DNA of 64,000 nucleotides from a virus. Below, in pieces: positions 52,871 through 62,367 of this stretch. The first letter of the stretch is position 1, and each line of letters starts with the position of its first letter. A program made the translations under genes and the position numbers. The notes under the pieces are model-generated. The model was not told where the DNA came from and ran no database searches. It saw only the letters and a program-made list of their open reading frames with translations. The DNA lies in the IMG/VR virus record IMGVR_UViG_3300042558_004148, positions 1 through 64,000 of that record; one strand, written 5' to 3'.

Positions 52871-54574
52871 ATGAAATTGATCAACGAACAAGAAATCTAT
52901 GATACATGGTCTCCGATTATCGAGAGCAAAGCTGGTATCACAGAAGAAGGAAAAAAAGGATGGTTGACTAAATATTGTCATTATCATTCATTAAACGAGT
53001 CTGCAGGTGCTTATAACACTTTAGGAGTTGTTAACGGTATGGGTGCAGTTGCGCCTCCAACATACCCAGGAATGGGTTCATTCTCAGGTTCTAATGCTAA
53101 CGCTGGTTTCTATAACACAGCAAACCAAGGATCTGGTGACAAATTCCCATCATTATTACCATTAGCTATTCAGGTAGCTGCTAAGACTGTAGGTTTTGAT
53201 ATCGTTCCTGTTATCCCTATGTCAGGACCAACTGGTATCTTATCTTACTTAGATTACGTATACTCAGGTGGTAAACTTGCTGGTGCTACATCTGCTACTT
53301 CAGGAGATTCATTAGCTAAAGCTCCTACAATGATTAAATTCCCAGTTGCACAAGGATCTTCTGCAGGTCTTACAGGTGCTACTGCTGGTTCATTCCAAGT
53401 AGGTGCTTCTTATACAGTTACTAATGGAGGTGTATTAACACTTAAATTCGTAGGTTTATCAAGAATCGATGGTTTCCCAATCTACGAGATTGAAAACATT
53501 ACGGATGGTTACAACGTAGCTGGTATTATCACAGCTTCAGGAAGCTTCCAAGTTACTGGAGGTTCTCCAGCTTCAACTCTTTTTACTGCAGGTTCTGCAC
53601 AATTAGTTAAAGCTTTAGAAGATCATATCCAAGGTTTCTCTGGTGCTGGTTTCAACAACACTACAGATTGGCAAGGTCCTTACGTAGATGGTACTAAAAC
53701 TTACAACCCTATGTTAAGAGGAGTTGGTGAGTCTACTTACTACAACTCAATGGGTCTTTCTACTTTCACTAAATTCGTGGAGGCTGAAACTTTCCAAGTT
53801 GCTGCTTCAGTTACAACTGAGCAAATCCAAGATCTTAACAAACAATTCGGTATCGACGTTATCTCAATGATCGAGAACGCATTGGTTAATGAGGTTTCTC
53901 AAGCAATTAACAAACACATCTTATCAAGAGCATTCGCTTTAGGTTGGTCTAACCATAACCAATTCTTCAATGTTGAAAACCAAAACCTTAACTTGAACTT
54001 AGTTCTTGGTGGTGCTGCTGGTACAACTTCAGCTTATGTTAACAAATCGGATGCTACACAATCTATGCCTATCCCAGCTGGTCCAGCTACAGGAGGTTAC
54101 GAGAACTTATCAACTCTACAAAGAAGATTATTCTCAAGAATCCTTGCTGGTGCTAACGTGGTAGCTAATAGAGGTAGAAGAGGTCCTGCTAATTTCGTAG
54201 TAACGAATGCTGCAGTTGCAAGTGCACTTCAAGATATTTCTCAGTTCACTTTCGCTCCATTCTCTAATACACTTACTCAAAATAACGGTACTTTATACCC
54301 TGTAGGTTCTCTTGCTGGTATGACAGTTTACGTAGATCAGAACATGAACTACAGCGATACAAGAGTATTAATTGGTAGAAAAGGTGGTGATGATGAGCCA
54401 GGATTAAAATTCATGCCTTACATGATGGCAGAATCAATTCAGACTATCTCTGAAGGTACTATGTCACCTAAAATCGCAGTTAAATCTAGATATGCTTTAG
54501 TAGAAGCTGGTTTCTTACCTGAAACTATGTACTTAACATTATACGTTAACGTACCTGCTGGTGGTTTAGCATAA
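52871..54574 (+). CDS. Major capsid protein (gp23-like)
   Basis: A 567-residue protein directly after the protease-scaffold gene. The propeptide of about 43 residues ends in 'YHSLNE' before 'SAGAYNTLG', a likely protease site. The body has T4-like capsid features: 'PSLLPLAIQVAAKTVGFDIV', 'VEAETFQVAASVTTEQIQDL', 'ISMIENALVNEVSQAINKHI' and 'AESIQTISEGTMSPKIAVKS'. T4 gp23 has 521 residues. Codon use differs from its neighbours: ATC, TTC and AAC are frequent and ATA is avoided, as expected for the most abundant phage protein. A strong terminator follows. Confidence 0.93.
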   Translation: MKLINEQEIYDTWSPIIESKAGITEEGKKGWLTKYCHYHSLNESAGAYNTLGVVNGMGAVAPPTYPGMGSFSGSNANAGFYNTANQGSGDKFPSLLPLAIQVAAKTVGFDIVPVIPMSGPTGILSYLDYVYSGGKLAGATSATSGDSLAKAPTMIKFPVAQGSSAGLTGATAGSFQVGASYTVTNGGVLTLKFVGLSRIDGFPIYEIENITDGYNVAGIITASGSFQVTGGSPASTLFTAGSAQLVKALEDHIQGFSGAGFNNTTDWQGPYVDGTKTYNPMLRGVGESTYYNSMGLSTFTKFVEAETFQVAASVTTEQIQDLNKQFGIDVISMIENALVNEVSQAINKHILSRAFALGWSNHNQFFNVENQNLNLNLVLGGAAGTTSAYVNKSDATQSMPIPAGPATGGYENLSTLQRRLFSRILAGANVVANRGRRGPANFVVTNAAVASALQDISQFTFAPFSNTLTQNNGTLYPVGSLAGMTVYVDQNMNYSDTRVLIGRKGGDDEPGLKFMPYMMAESIQTISEGTMSPKIAVKSRYALVEAGFLPETMYLTLYVNVPAGGLA

Positions 54575-54594
54575 TCTTAACCAACTTAAATATT

Positions 54595-54626
54595 AAAACC
54601 CTAGGATTAGTCCTAGGGTTTTTTTT
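54595..54626 (+). terminator. Strong intrinsic terminator after the capsid gene
   Basis: AAAACCCTAGGA (54595-54606) pairs perfectly with 54611-54622 around TTAG and runs into eight T. Confidence 0.93.
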
Positions 54627-54634
54627 ATTGTTGG

Positions 54635-54642
54635 GATATATA
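54635..54642 (+). promoter_or_regulatory. Putative late promoter GATATATA downstream of the capsid terminator
   Basis: GATATATA 25 bases before ATG 54668, in the terminator-promoter arrangement seen at several other places. Confidence 0.7.
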
Positions 54643-54667
54643 GATTATAAAAATTAAAGAATTCAAT

Positions 54668-55810
54668 ATGAAAAATTTACCTTCATTCGAAGAATATAAA
54701 AAATACGATCATTTTCTGGAAAGAACCGAAAGTGATTTAGTTGCTGAACTTAGATCACTCGAAACTGCTGATCCATATCATTCTGTTAATGAGGGACAAA
54801 TTATGAATTCGCTAAAAAATACATTATCCAAGTTCTTTTTGGGTTCAGCTTCCAGAGTAAGTATGCTGGACGAGGCTAGAAAGATAATACTTGAGCTTGA
54901 GCTTGATTTAATAGAGAAAAGAAATGAATTCGAATTAGCTGTTGATAAAATAAATTCACAGATTGACGAATTAAGTAAAACCGAAGAGAATGATAAAGTC
55001 GTTGCACTTGGTAAAGAAAGAGAAGCTAAAGCTAAAGAAATGGAGGCTTATATAAAGGCTCAGAGACTTAAAATTAAAAAATCCAAAGAAGTTGCTAATA
55101 AATTAGTTGATGGTAATGCCAGAAGAAGAGAATATCTTATGGCAGGATATTCTGAGGATGAGATTGCTATTGCTGAATTGGAATATAAATTAGCTAAGGA
55201 AAGATCTGAAGAATCATCAGTTCTTAAAGATTATGAGGATAAGATAAAAACTGCCAAAGCTGAATATGAGGAAAAAAGTTCGGATCTTAAATCAAAAATG
55301 GAGGATGTAGAAAAGGAAAAAGCGGACGATGAATCAACCGGTAATTTAAGAGTGGATCCACGAGAGGAGAAAAAGAAAATCTCCAGCAGAAAAGGTAGAG
55401 ATATTATACAAAGAAAGAATGAATTGGAAAAAGATATAGCTGATATTAGATCGTCCATTGAGAGAAAGCTAAATAGATTATCTGATAAAATAAGCAAATC
55501 AAAAACACCAATTAGTGCTAGATCCGTGAATCCATATAAGATGGATCTTTTAGAATTGGCATCATCCCTTGATTCAAAAACAAATCTTCTAGCACTATTT
55601 AGAAATTTAGGTAAAACAGAGAATGAAATAACTAACAGTCTTAAAGGTGAATCAGATTTTACTAAGATGGCAAATCAGATAAATCAAGTTATAAGTGATG
55701 GTAACGATGCTAATTCTGGTACTAAGAAGATCATAAGTGAAGTATTTTCAGGGGGTAATACAGTTACTGTTGATATCATAAATTCAGCTAGGAAAAAACT
55801 AAATAAATAA
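54668..55810 (+). CDS. Coiled-coil internal head protein candidate
   Basis: A 380-residue, highly charged, almost wholly helical protein with long heptad stretches (about residues 70-150 and 175-290). The N-terminus 'MKNLPSFEEYKKYDHFLE' resembles a capsid-targeting peptide, and 'YHSVNE' near residue 44 could be a cleavage site. No catalytic motif. First of four similar genes behind one late promoter after the capsid gene; probably packaged in the head or part of the core. Confidence 0.55.
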   Translation: MKNLPSFEEYKKYDHFLERTESDLVAELRSLETADPYHSVNEGQIMNSLKNTLSKFFLGSASRVSMLDEARKIILELELDLIEKRNEFELAVDKINSQIDELSKTEENDKVVALGKEREAKAKEMEAYIKAQRLKIKKSKEVANKLVDGNARRREYLMAGYSEDEIAIAELEYKLAKERSEESSVLKDYEDKIKTAKAEYEEKSSDLKSKMEDVEKEKADDESTGNLRVDPREEKKKISSRKGRDIIQRKNELEKDIADIRSSIERKLNRLSDKISKSKTPISARSVNPYKMDLLELASSLDSKTNLLALFRNLGKTENEITNSLKGESDFTKMANQINQVISDGNDANSGTKKIISEVFSGGNTVTVDIINSARKKLNK

Positions 55811-55816
55811 TAAATA

Positions 55817-56707
55817 ATGACTCTTAAATTTAAAGAATGGAATGAGCTGAATGAAGCTAATATCTTTGATAAGGTTAAAGATTGGTTTAGTGTCAATTTC
55901 GGAGGTGCCCTAAATAAGATGGAGAATCTAATAACTGAATATAGATCTGCCGAGGAAGAGTATATTGATGAGTGGGAAAAGGTTAATATAGAATTGGATA
56001 AACTAGATCTACAAAAGGATCAGACCAAATCGGATCCTGCTGAATATAAGAAAATCGAAAGATACGTACAAAGAAATCAGGAATTGCTTTCTAATATGAA
56101 GAAATCACATGTTAAGAAGATAGATCACATAATGGTCAAGGTAAAATCCCTAATAAATGACAATGCTAAACTTAGAACATACTGGGAAGTTAATAAGACA
56201 CGAGTTGATTCGGAGATAGCTGAAGACATGTACAAAAGATCCAAAGATCTTGCTGACGAGACATTGTCTAGAGACCTTTATAATAAATACAAGGATTCTG
56301 TATTAAAAGCAAAGAAAAAGGATGATGAATTCAAGGAAAAGTATGGTGATCTATTAAAGGGTTCTTATAAAAAAACTCAGACCGCTCAACAAAAAACTAC
56401 CTCAAAATCTGGTATATCGGAGGCAACTCTAGATCTTTACATAGCCATGTCACTTAGTGAATTTACTAAGGAAATAGAATCTCTGGATCCTAAGGAGAGA
56501 AGAGAATTGACAAATCTTCTGATAAAGAACCGAAATGAGCTATATGTTCAGATGGATATGGAAAGAGAAAATATAAACTCTTTGATATCTAAGGGCCAAT
56601 TAACAAAAGAGGAGGCTTCCAAAGAACTAAAAGACATCAGAGAGAAGCACATGAGTGATATAAGAGAATTAAGATCTAAAATAACAATATCTAGAAAGAA
56701 TGCTTAA
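55817..56707 (+). CDS. Coiled-coil internal head protein candidate
   Basis: A 296-residue charged helical protein. 'MTLKFKEWNELNE' has the short amphipathic start and an L-N-E directly before 'ANIFDKV', ideal for protease cleavage at residue 13. The rest is coiled coil with Lys/Glu-rich heptads. The stop overlaps the next start by eight bases. Likely in the same functional group as its neighbours. Confidence 0.55.
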   Translation: MTLKFKEWNELNEANIFDKVKDWFSVNFGGALNKMENLITEYRSAEEEYIDEWEKVNIELDKLDLQKDQTKSDPAEYKKIERYVQRNQELLSNMKKSHVKKIDHIMVKVKSLINDNAKLRTYWEVNKTRVDSEIAEDMYKRSKDLADETLSRDLYNKYKDSVLKAKKKDDEFKEKYGDLLKGSYKKTQTAQQKTTSKSGISEATLDLYIAMSLSEFTKEIESLDPKERRELTNLLIKNRNELYVQMDMERENINSLISKGQLTKEEASKELKDIREKHMSDIRELRSKITISRKNA

Positions 56708-56954
56708 TTTCAAAGATTTTAAAATGAATGAAATCGAAGGAAAGGGTAGAGTTCAAGAAATTAAACTCGAAATAACAAAAAAATTCGATGATATAAAGGA
56801 AGCTAAAGCTTCTAAAAAAGAGGGGGATGTTAATTCTGAAGTTTCCAGTATAGATAAGCAAGCATTAATATATGCTGAGATTTCTGGACTTATGAAAGAA
56901 TTATCTGCAGAGATTAAAAAATTACCAAAGGATGAGTCCTCTAATATATACTAA
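56700..56954 (+). CDS. Small helical internal head protein candidate
   Basis: Eighty-four residues. 'MLNFKDFKMNE' is a compact F-x-D-F peptide ending in M-N-E, then a Lys/Glu-rich helix without motif. Size and composition are like T4 internal proteins IPI-IPIII. It overlaps the previous gene by eight bases and lies two bases before the next. Confidence 0.5.
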   Translation: MLNFKDFKMNEIEGKGRVQEIKLEITKKFDDIKEAKASKKEGDVNSEVSSIDKQALIYAEISGLMKELSAEIKKLPKDESSNIY

Positions 56955-56956
56955 AT

Positions 56957-59449
56957 ATGATGAATAAGAAGAACCCATATATTAATAATCCAGTAGCTTC
57001 AATGCTTTTTGAAAGCTATAATTCAGGCATATTGGAAAATGAAAAAGTTGATGCATTATTAAATAAAATAGCAGATAATGCTCTTAATACATTTAAAATA
57101 TTAACATTCGATCTAGCTCCTAAAAGAGATAGGAATCCTGATGTTATGAGAGTTAAATTATCGGACATATCTAATTCAACTAGTGTTAAAGAGCTTACCG
57201 CAAAACTTGTTGATTATTCCGATGATAATGAACTTTCAAATTCAAAATATGCTGAGGCTAAAAGACTCTATTTACAGTCATTAAATAAGTTTGCTGAAGC
57301 TTTAAATAGAGCTTCAGAGATTTCTAAGAGTAAGGACGAGGTCATTCTAAAAAGCTTTAAATTAGCTCCTATGAAGCTTCAAAGCAGTCTTGATAATATC
57401 GCTAAGCAGGCTGAGGATGAAGCAAAAATAAAAGCAACTAGTGAATCTTTCGAATATCTGGGTGATTCTATAAATGAATCTATATTTACTGGATATAGAG
57501 GAAGGATAGAGAAGCTAAAAAAATTGTTAACAAATCTTATTTCATCTGCTGAGGGAAAAAATCAAAAGAATGGATATGGTAGGGACTGGAAAAGAACTTT
57601 CATTGATCTTGACGAGAAAAGAAAGGTTCTTGATACAACCAGATCTGGATTTGGCGAGAAGGACAAAAAATCTTTGGATGAACTGGAGAAGCAAGTAAAT
57701 AAATTTCAGGACGAATTCAATAACGTTTTAGTTCAAACTGCTAATAGATCCCTACAAGCACTAGAGGATGATGAAGAAATTTATACCACATATAGTGATG
57801 TCGGAGAGTTAACAAATGTGGCATTAGATTTATTAACAAGAGCAAAAGCACAGTACACATTAGCTGATAAGGAAATTGTTGATGATTATGATGCTCAGGA
57901 GTCGACATTCAATAAAACTTTATTTCCTTTAAAGAGAGGTGATAGAGACTCTGATAAAAAAATGAAAGGCAGCGGACTTGTTTATGCTATACAGAATGCT
58001 ATATCAAACGGGATACCTTCGGCTGGAAAATTAATCAGATCTAAAGGTGGACCTAATGGAATATATGGTCCTGCTACAACGTCTGTTATCACAACCATAC
58101 AGAAGCTATCAGGAAATAAGAATGCTAATGGTGAGATAGATAAGAATTTATTAGAGGATATAATAGCATCTGACTGGGTTTCGGAAAAAGATAAAAAAGC
58201 AATACAGAAGTCGATAGATTCAGCTAGAATAAAGATGAACGAGTCAGCTTTTGGTAGTTTCGGATTTGTTGGTATAGATTCCTTTATGTCTCCAATAAAC
58301 GAAGGTAAGATAGTAATTAATAATTCTGAATTTGAGAAAGAATTAGGTAATCAATACAAGGAGGTCAAGGCAAAAACACCATCAGGAGATGGATCTGGAG
58401 TTAAAAAGTCCGCTAATTCTAGTGGTACTGTTAAGGAACTTGCTAAAGCTCTAAGGCAAAACTATAGTCTTAAGGTTGAGTCTGATGATTTTCTTAAAAC
58501 TGACGGTTCCCTTAAGGCATCATTCACACCTCAATTTATCGGTGCTTGGAATAAAGCTGTAAATAAGGTGGAAAAAACGAAGGATGATTATTCATATTTC
58601 TTTTTCTCTGGTGGTGTATATCCAATCAAATTATCATCTACTTCACTTAAAAATCCTGCCAACTGGAACAAATGGGCAGATTCAAGACAGCTAAAAGGAT
58701 TGGGTAATGATGATGCGGTTGATTTTCTTAGTGATTATCTTAGAAATTGGAAAACATTTGGTATGGTTAAACCCGATAGCAGATGGAATGGTATAAAATC
58801 TGTGATCAAAGTAAGAGAAAATTCGGATCTTGCTTCAGGCTATGAAATGATGGAGACATCAATACAGAATAAAGGAATCCCTTTTATTGATTTTGATAAT
58901 TTAAAGGGTGATATAACAAAGGCATTCAATATGGCTTTGCAAAAGTCTGAAAAATCACCGGATCTTGGTGTTGAAGATTTTACTGCAGTAAATGATTTCA
59001 TGGTAATGCTATCCAATGCCGTATCATTTGACGGAAAGAAATTCATAAGTTGTATAAAATGGATACATGACCATGTGCTTGGTGAAGCAACATCTAAAAG
59101 AATAGCTAAGGATTCCATCTATATGGAGAAAAGCTTATCTGAGGATGAAATATTAAGTTACGTTGGAAGCGATATTAAATTAGTTAAAAGATCTTCAATA
59201 GGTACGGGATGGGGAAAAAATTTAGCAGATAGTAAGAATAGTCCTAGTGAGGATCTTTCTGGATTTTCTCCGCTAATATATTTGAAAGATAGCGATTCGA
59301 AATATAAAAAAGTTCTTGGGGTAAACGTATTCTATATTGCAGCTGATATTTATCCTTCACTTAAATCACATATTAGAAGAATGAATGCTACTAACTTTGA
59401 ACAGGTTCCTCAATTTAAACCTTTTAAATGTGTGGACGTTAATCTATAA
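56957..59449 (+). CDS. Large internal virion protein candidate with a peptidoglycan-binding-like segment
   Basis: An 830-residue protein. The N-terminal half is helical. 'GGPNGIYGPATTSVITTIQK' near residue 365 resembles a PG_binding_1 repeat (D/N-G-x-Y-G-x-x-T). Possible processing sites are 'SINE' before 'SIFTGYRG', 'KMNE' before 'SAFGSFGF' and 'PINE' before 'GKIV', spread along the chain. The C-terminal 350 residues are alpha/beta without recognised motif. It might help DNA pass the cell wall; no lysozyme or peptidase active site is visible. Confidence 0.5.
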   Translation: MMNKKNPYINNPVASMLFESYNSGILENEKVDALLNKIADNALNTFKILTFDLAPKRDRNPDVMRVKLSDISNSTSVKELTAKLVDYSDDNELSNSKYAEAKRLYLQSLNKFAEALNRASEISKSKDEVILKSFKLAPMKLQSSLDNIAKQAEDEAKIKATSESFEYLGDSINESIFTGYRGRIEKLKKLLTNLISSAEGKNQKNGYGRDWKRTFIDLDEKRKVLDTTRSGFGEKDKKSLDELEKQVNKFQDEFNNVLVQTANRSLQALEDDEEIYTTYSDVGELTNVALDLLTRAKAQYTLADKEIVDDYDAQESTFNKTLFPLKRGDRDSDKKMKGSGLVYAIQNAISNGIPSAGKLIRSKGGPNGIYGPATTSVITTIQKLSGNKNANGEIDKNLLEDIIASDWVSEKDKKAIQKSIDSARIKMNESAFGSFGFVGIDSFMSPINEGKIVINNSEFEKELGNQYKEVKAKTPSGDGSGVKKSANSSGTVKELAKALRQNYSLKVESDDFLKTDGSLKASFTPQFIGAWNKAVNKVEKTKDDYSYFFFSGGVYPIKLSSTSLKNPANWNKWADSRQLKGLGNDDAVDFLSDYLRNWKTFGMVKPDSRWNGIKSVIKVRENSDLASGYEMMETSIQNKGIPFIDFDNLKGDITKAFNMALQKSEKSPDLGVEDFTAVNDFMVMLSNAVSFDGKKFISCIKWIHDHVLGEATSKRIAKDSIYMEKSLSEDEILSYVGSDIKLVKRSSIGTGWGKNLADSKNSPSEDLSGFSPLIYLKDSDSKYKKVLGVNVFYIAADIYPSLKSHIRRMNATNFEQVPQFKPFKCVDVNL

Positions 59450-59468
59450 CAATCCCATTAAATTTTAT

Positions 59469-59495
59469 AAAAACGGTCCAAATTGGGCCGTTTTT
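59469..59495 (+). terminator. Intrinsic terminator
   Basis: AAAAACGGTCCA and TGGGCCGTTTTT form a stem with one wobble pair and end in a T run. Confidence 0.83.
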
Positions 59496-59561
59496 AGTGT
59501 TTATAAGAAAAATATATGAAATCATATTGTTTTAATTGCATATAACTTCTAAACTTTAAGA

Positions 59562-60131
59562 ATGATTTATGTATTCGAAGGGGTCAGAAACTCCGGTAAA
59601 ACCTACCTGTCAAATCACATAGCCGATGAATTTGGAATAGAAAGATTCCAATTCAATTTCGGATCTTATTTTAATTTACTTGACTTGGAAAGCAAAAACA
59701 ATAGGGAAGCTCACTCGTTCTCTATGGGTAAGGAACTTATGCTAATGCAACTGTCTAAGGACCTATCCAACAAATCAATTGGTAATTTTATACATGACAG
59801 AGGTATACTTACGGTTTTATCCTGGGGATTATCAGAAAATAGAATAAGTAAGGATGATGTAATTAAACAGCTTGAATTTATAAGGGACAATGAACTACTT
59901 TCAGAAATAACAATAATCCACATATGTGGAAATAATCCAAATACTGGTGACAGAAATAAAGATCAGTGGGATTATGCTGATAGCAGCGATTCTGAATCAA
60001 TAGCATTCGATTATGTTAAGACAAAACTTATTGAAATATGTAATCCTGAGATTCATACATTTCAGAATGCATTCGATGTAGAATCAACATCTTCTCTTGA
60101 TCTTTTATTTAAAACCATAATACATAATTAA
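59562..60131 (+). CDS. P-loop (deoxy)nucleoside/nucleotide kinase-like protein
   Basis: A 189-residue protein. Walker A 'EGVRNSGKTYL' near residue 6 and 'FIHDRGILTVLSWG' near 83 (the D-R-x motif) resemble thymidylate or deoxynucleoside kinases. The lid lysines or arginines are not clear. It abuts the asparagine synthetase gene (one base between stop and ATG), so the two may act together. The substrate is not defined; nucleotide salvage is the default reading. Confidence 0.65.
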   Translation: MIYVFEGVRNSGKTYLSNHIADEFGIERFQFNFGSYFNLLDLESKNNREAHSFSMGKELMLMQLSKDLSNKSIGNFIHDRGILTVLSWGLSENRISKDDVIKQLEFIRDNELLSEITIIHICGNNPNTGDRNKDQWDYADSSDSESIAFDYVKTKLIEICNPEIHTFQNAFDVESTSSLDLLFKTIIHN

Positions 60132-60132
60132 T

Positions 60133-61542
60133 ATGTGCGGAATACTACTAACAACCGGAGCAAAGGCTAATCCAGAAATATTAGATTCAATAAGTCATAG
60201 AGGTATAGAGAAATCTATTGAGACTGTAGGTAACGTAACGATGTGCCATCATAGATTACCTATACAGACATTGGATGGTGATGACTGGAGTCAACCAATA
60301 GAAATGTCGGAGGGAGTATATCTCATGTTCAACGGTGAAATATTTAATTATGATTCTAGCCTATTTGAATCTGATACCGAATACCTCTGCAATTTATTTG
60401 GAAATTTTAAAAGTGGTGGTACGCTGGGATTTTTTATTGCAATGTATCTTCCGTATATAGTTAAATGGGATGGGTTTTGGGCCATTGTTATATACGATTC
60501 TAAGACAGGAAACATAATAACTTTTACCGATCCTCTTGGTAAGAAATGTTTATATAAAAATGAGCTTGGTGAGATTTGTTCAGAAATGAAGGGATTATAT
60601 ACGGACAATTCCGATATAGACGATAAATTTATAAGCTCCGTTAGAAAATGGGGATATAATAAAGATGATCGGACACCATATACGAATATAAAAAGATTGC
60701 TACCTAATAAGATATATTCGTATAATATCGGATCTCCGTTATTTGAAAATATCTATCATGAATATTATAGATCTTGGAATCTACCAATTCCAGAACTTAT
60801 CGATGCGGACTACGATACCCATATGGAATGGCTATGGTCGAAAATGATCGAAAGTGTTCAGAATAGATTGGTATCTAGAAATTATCCAATATCAATATTA
60901 GTTTCGGGTGGATTGGATTCTGCTATCATAGCCGGTATACTTAAGGAGATGAATGCTAATGTAACATGGTTTAGTATAGAGAATGGTGAGACACCATTTG
61001 TTAATGATTTAAGCAGCCATTTAAGCACTCCTGTTAATTTTCTGGACTATTCTATGGATAGCGATAAAAATGCTCTTATATACGCTAAATGGAATGAAAG
61101 TCCGATAGATTTAGGATCTGTTATCCCGCAGTATCATTTATTTGAGGCTATTAAGAAAAATACCGATTATAGAATTGTTATAAGCGGTGACGGATCGGAT
61201 GAATTATTTGGCGGATACTCAAGAATACATGAGTATGATTCACAAAAATCAGATATATTCGAGGAACTTAGCTTTTATCATTTACCAAGACTCGATAAAA
61301 TGTCAATGGCTCATACGCTGGAGCTCAGAAGTCCTTTCCTAAATCTAGATATAGTTAGATTCGCTATGCATCTTCCTTTGGAATGGAGGAAGGATAAAAA
61401 AATACTGAAGGATACGTTCGGTCCTCTTTTACCGACGTCCATCGTGGATAGAAAGAAGGAGGCACTTAAAAATCCTGAAATAAAGCAGGACAAAATAGCA
61501 TACAGATATAAGGCGGTGGATCTTTTCCTTTCCCTGGCTTAG
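60133..61542 (+). CDS. asnB: Glutamine-hydrolysing asparagine synthetase-like amidotransferase (AsnB)
   Basis: A 469-residue protein. The N-terminal Ntn glutaminase has the mature Cys2 (M-C-G-I), 'SHRGIE' and 'MFNGEIFNY'. The synthetase domain has PP-loop 'SGGLDSA' at residues 258-264 and 'ISGDGSDELFGGYSR'. It is shorter than cellular AsnB (about 550) because of a compact C-terminus. Such enzymes amidate aspartate; in glycan clusters related enzymes amidate sugar acids or other acceptors. It sits among head genes, apart from the decoration island, with a kinase. Whether it supplies Asn for the Asn-rich fibre or modifies something else is open. Confidence 0.85.
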   Translation: MCGILLTTGAKANPEILDSISHRGIEKSIETVGNVTMCHHRLPIQTLDGDDWSQPIEMSEGVYLMFNGEIFNYDSSLFESDTEYLCNLFGNFKSGGTLGFFIAMYLPYIVKWDGFWAIVIYDSKTGNIITFTDPLGKKCLYKNELGEICSEMKGLYTDNSDIDDKFISSVRKWGYNKDDRTPYTNIKRLLPNKIYSYNIGSPLFENIYHEYYRSWNLPIPELIDADYDTHMEWLWSKMIESVQNRLVSRNYPISILVSGGLDSAIIAGILKEMNANVTWFSIENGETPFVNDLSSHLSTPVNFLDYSMDSDKNALIYAKWNESPIDLGSVIPQYHLFEAIKKNTDYRIVISGDGSDELFGGYSRIHEYDSQKSDIFEELSFYHLPRLDKMSMAHTLELRSPFLNLDIVRFAMHLPLEWRKDKKILKDTFGPLLPTSIVDRKKEALKNPEIKQDKIAYRYKAVDLFLSLA

Positions 61543-61566
61543 TGAATGTTTATTATTTTCTGATTG

Positions 61567-61574
61567 GATATATA
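61567..61574 (+). promoter_or_regulatory. Putative late promoter GATATATA before the 220-residue protein
   Basis: GATATATA 19 bases before the ATG at 61594, directly after asnB. Confidence 0.7.
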
Positions 61575-61593
61575 GTTTAAATAAAAAAATAAG

Positions 61594-62256
61594 ATGCAGA
61601 GAATACTTAGACTAGATCAATTTAAGAGCAATGCTATATCTTTAGATGAGAATATAGATATTTCAGGAATACTTGGTAAGGTTATACCCTCATTAGGAAC
61701 TGGATTTATTAAAACACTTAAACAAAAATTAGCAGCAGTGCTAATGGAAAAAATAGGGGTTAAGGAAAATTCAAAATTTTCTATTATTATACAGGAATTA
61801 GTAGATTCAATAGAATTTAAAGAAATGCCAGGTTTAATAACTGGTGAAAATGCAAATGCAGAATTTCTAGCACCTAGACTAGCTCAGGCTGTTCAGGAAT
61901 ATATACAAAGGAAAGGTATGGATTCACTAATCGAGCCTTTTGGTTTGGAACCTAACGGATGGATGTACTCAACTATTAGAGAATCCCTACAAGGTGAATT
62001 AGGTAAAGAAAAATTAACAGCATTTTTCATGTCCGCATTTTCTGATGAACCTATAGGAGCAAAAACTATCTCATCATTAAGCGATAAAGAAAAAGAAGCA
62101 TTTAAGGGTGAATTTTTACAAAAAGCTTCTAAAGCTTATCCAACATCGGCTTCTGCAAGAAACATAACTTCTGATAAAAAAGAAAATGGTGGCGGTGGCG
62201 TATTGGATACGTTATCTGGAATTTGGGACGGTTTTGTGGCAGGAGCTAAAAAATAA
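61594..62256 (+). CDS. Internal head protein candidate
   Basis: A 220-residue protein. 'MQRILRLDQFKSNAISLDE' resembles a capsid-targeting peptide with a possible L-D-E cleavage at residue 19, followed by 'NIDISGILGKVI'. The centre is helical and hydrophobic in part ('GFIKTLKQKLAAVLMEKIGV'). The tail is Gly-rich ('KKENGGGGVL'). No catalytic motif. The stop codon is embedded in an AAATA repeat. Confidence 0.55.
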   Translation: MQRILRLDQFKSNAISLDENIDISGILGKVIPSLGTGFIKTLKQKLAAVLMEKIGVKENSKFSIIIQELVDSIEFKEMPGLITGENANAEFLAPRLAQAVQEYIQRKGMDSLIEPFGLEPNGWMYSTIRESLQGELGKEKLTAFFMSAFSDEPIGAKTISSLSDKEKEAFKGEFLQKASKAYPTSASARNITSDKKENGGGGVLDTLSGIWDGFVAGAKK

Positions 62257-62280
62257 AATAAAATAAAATAAAATAAAATA
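62251..62280 (+). repeat. AAATA pentanucleotide microsatellite (six perfect units)
   Basis: Six uninterrupted AAATA units span the stop codon of the upstream gene (62254-62256) and the gap before a 23-codon ORF. Such tracts vary by slippage; here it would alter the spacing to the small ORF. Confidence 0.92.
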
Positions 62281-62284
62281 AATT

Positions 62285-62356
62285 ATGAAAACTATTTGCA
62301 ATTTAATAACCAAAATGACCTTCGGTATTGTTTGTTTCGGTTTATGTAAAAAATAA
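62285..62356 (+). CDS. Tiny hydrophobic Cys-containing peptide ORF (23 aa)
   Basis: ATG 62285 to TAA 62356 encodes 23 residues: MKTICNLITKM followed by TFGIVCFGLCKK. Basic ends flank a short hydrophobic, Gly-containing middle with three cysteines, like a small membrane peptide. It lies between two late genes in the same transcript, in a gap that would otherwise be 111 bases. No family recognised; expression unproven. Confidence 0.4.
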   Translation: MKTICNLITKMTFGIVCFGLCKK

Positions 62357-62367
62357 AATTATAGAAT

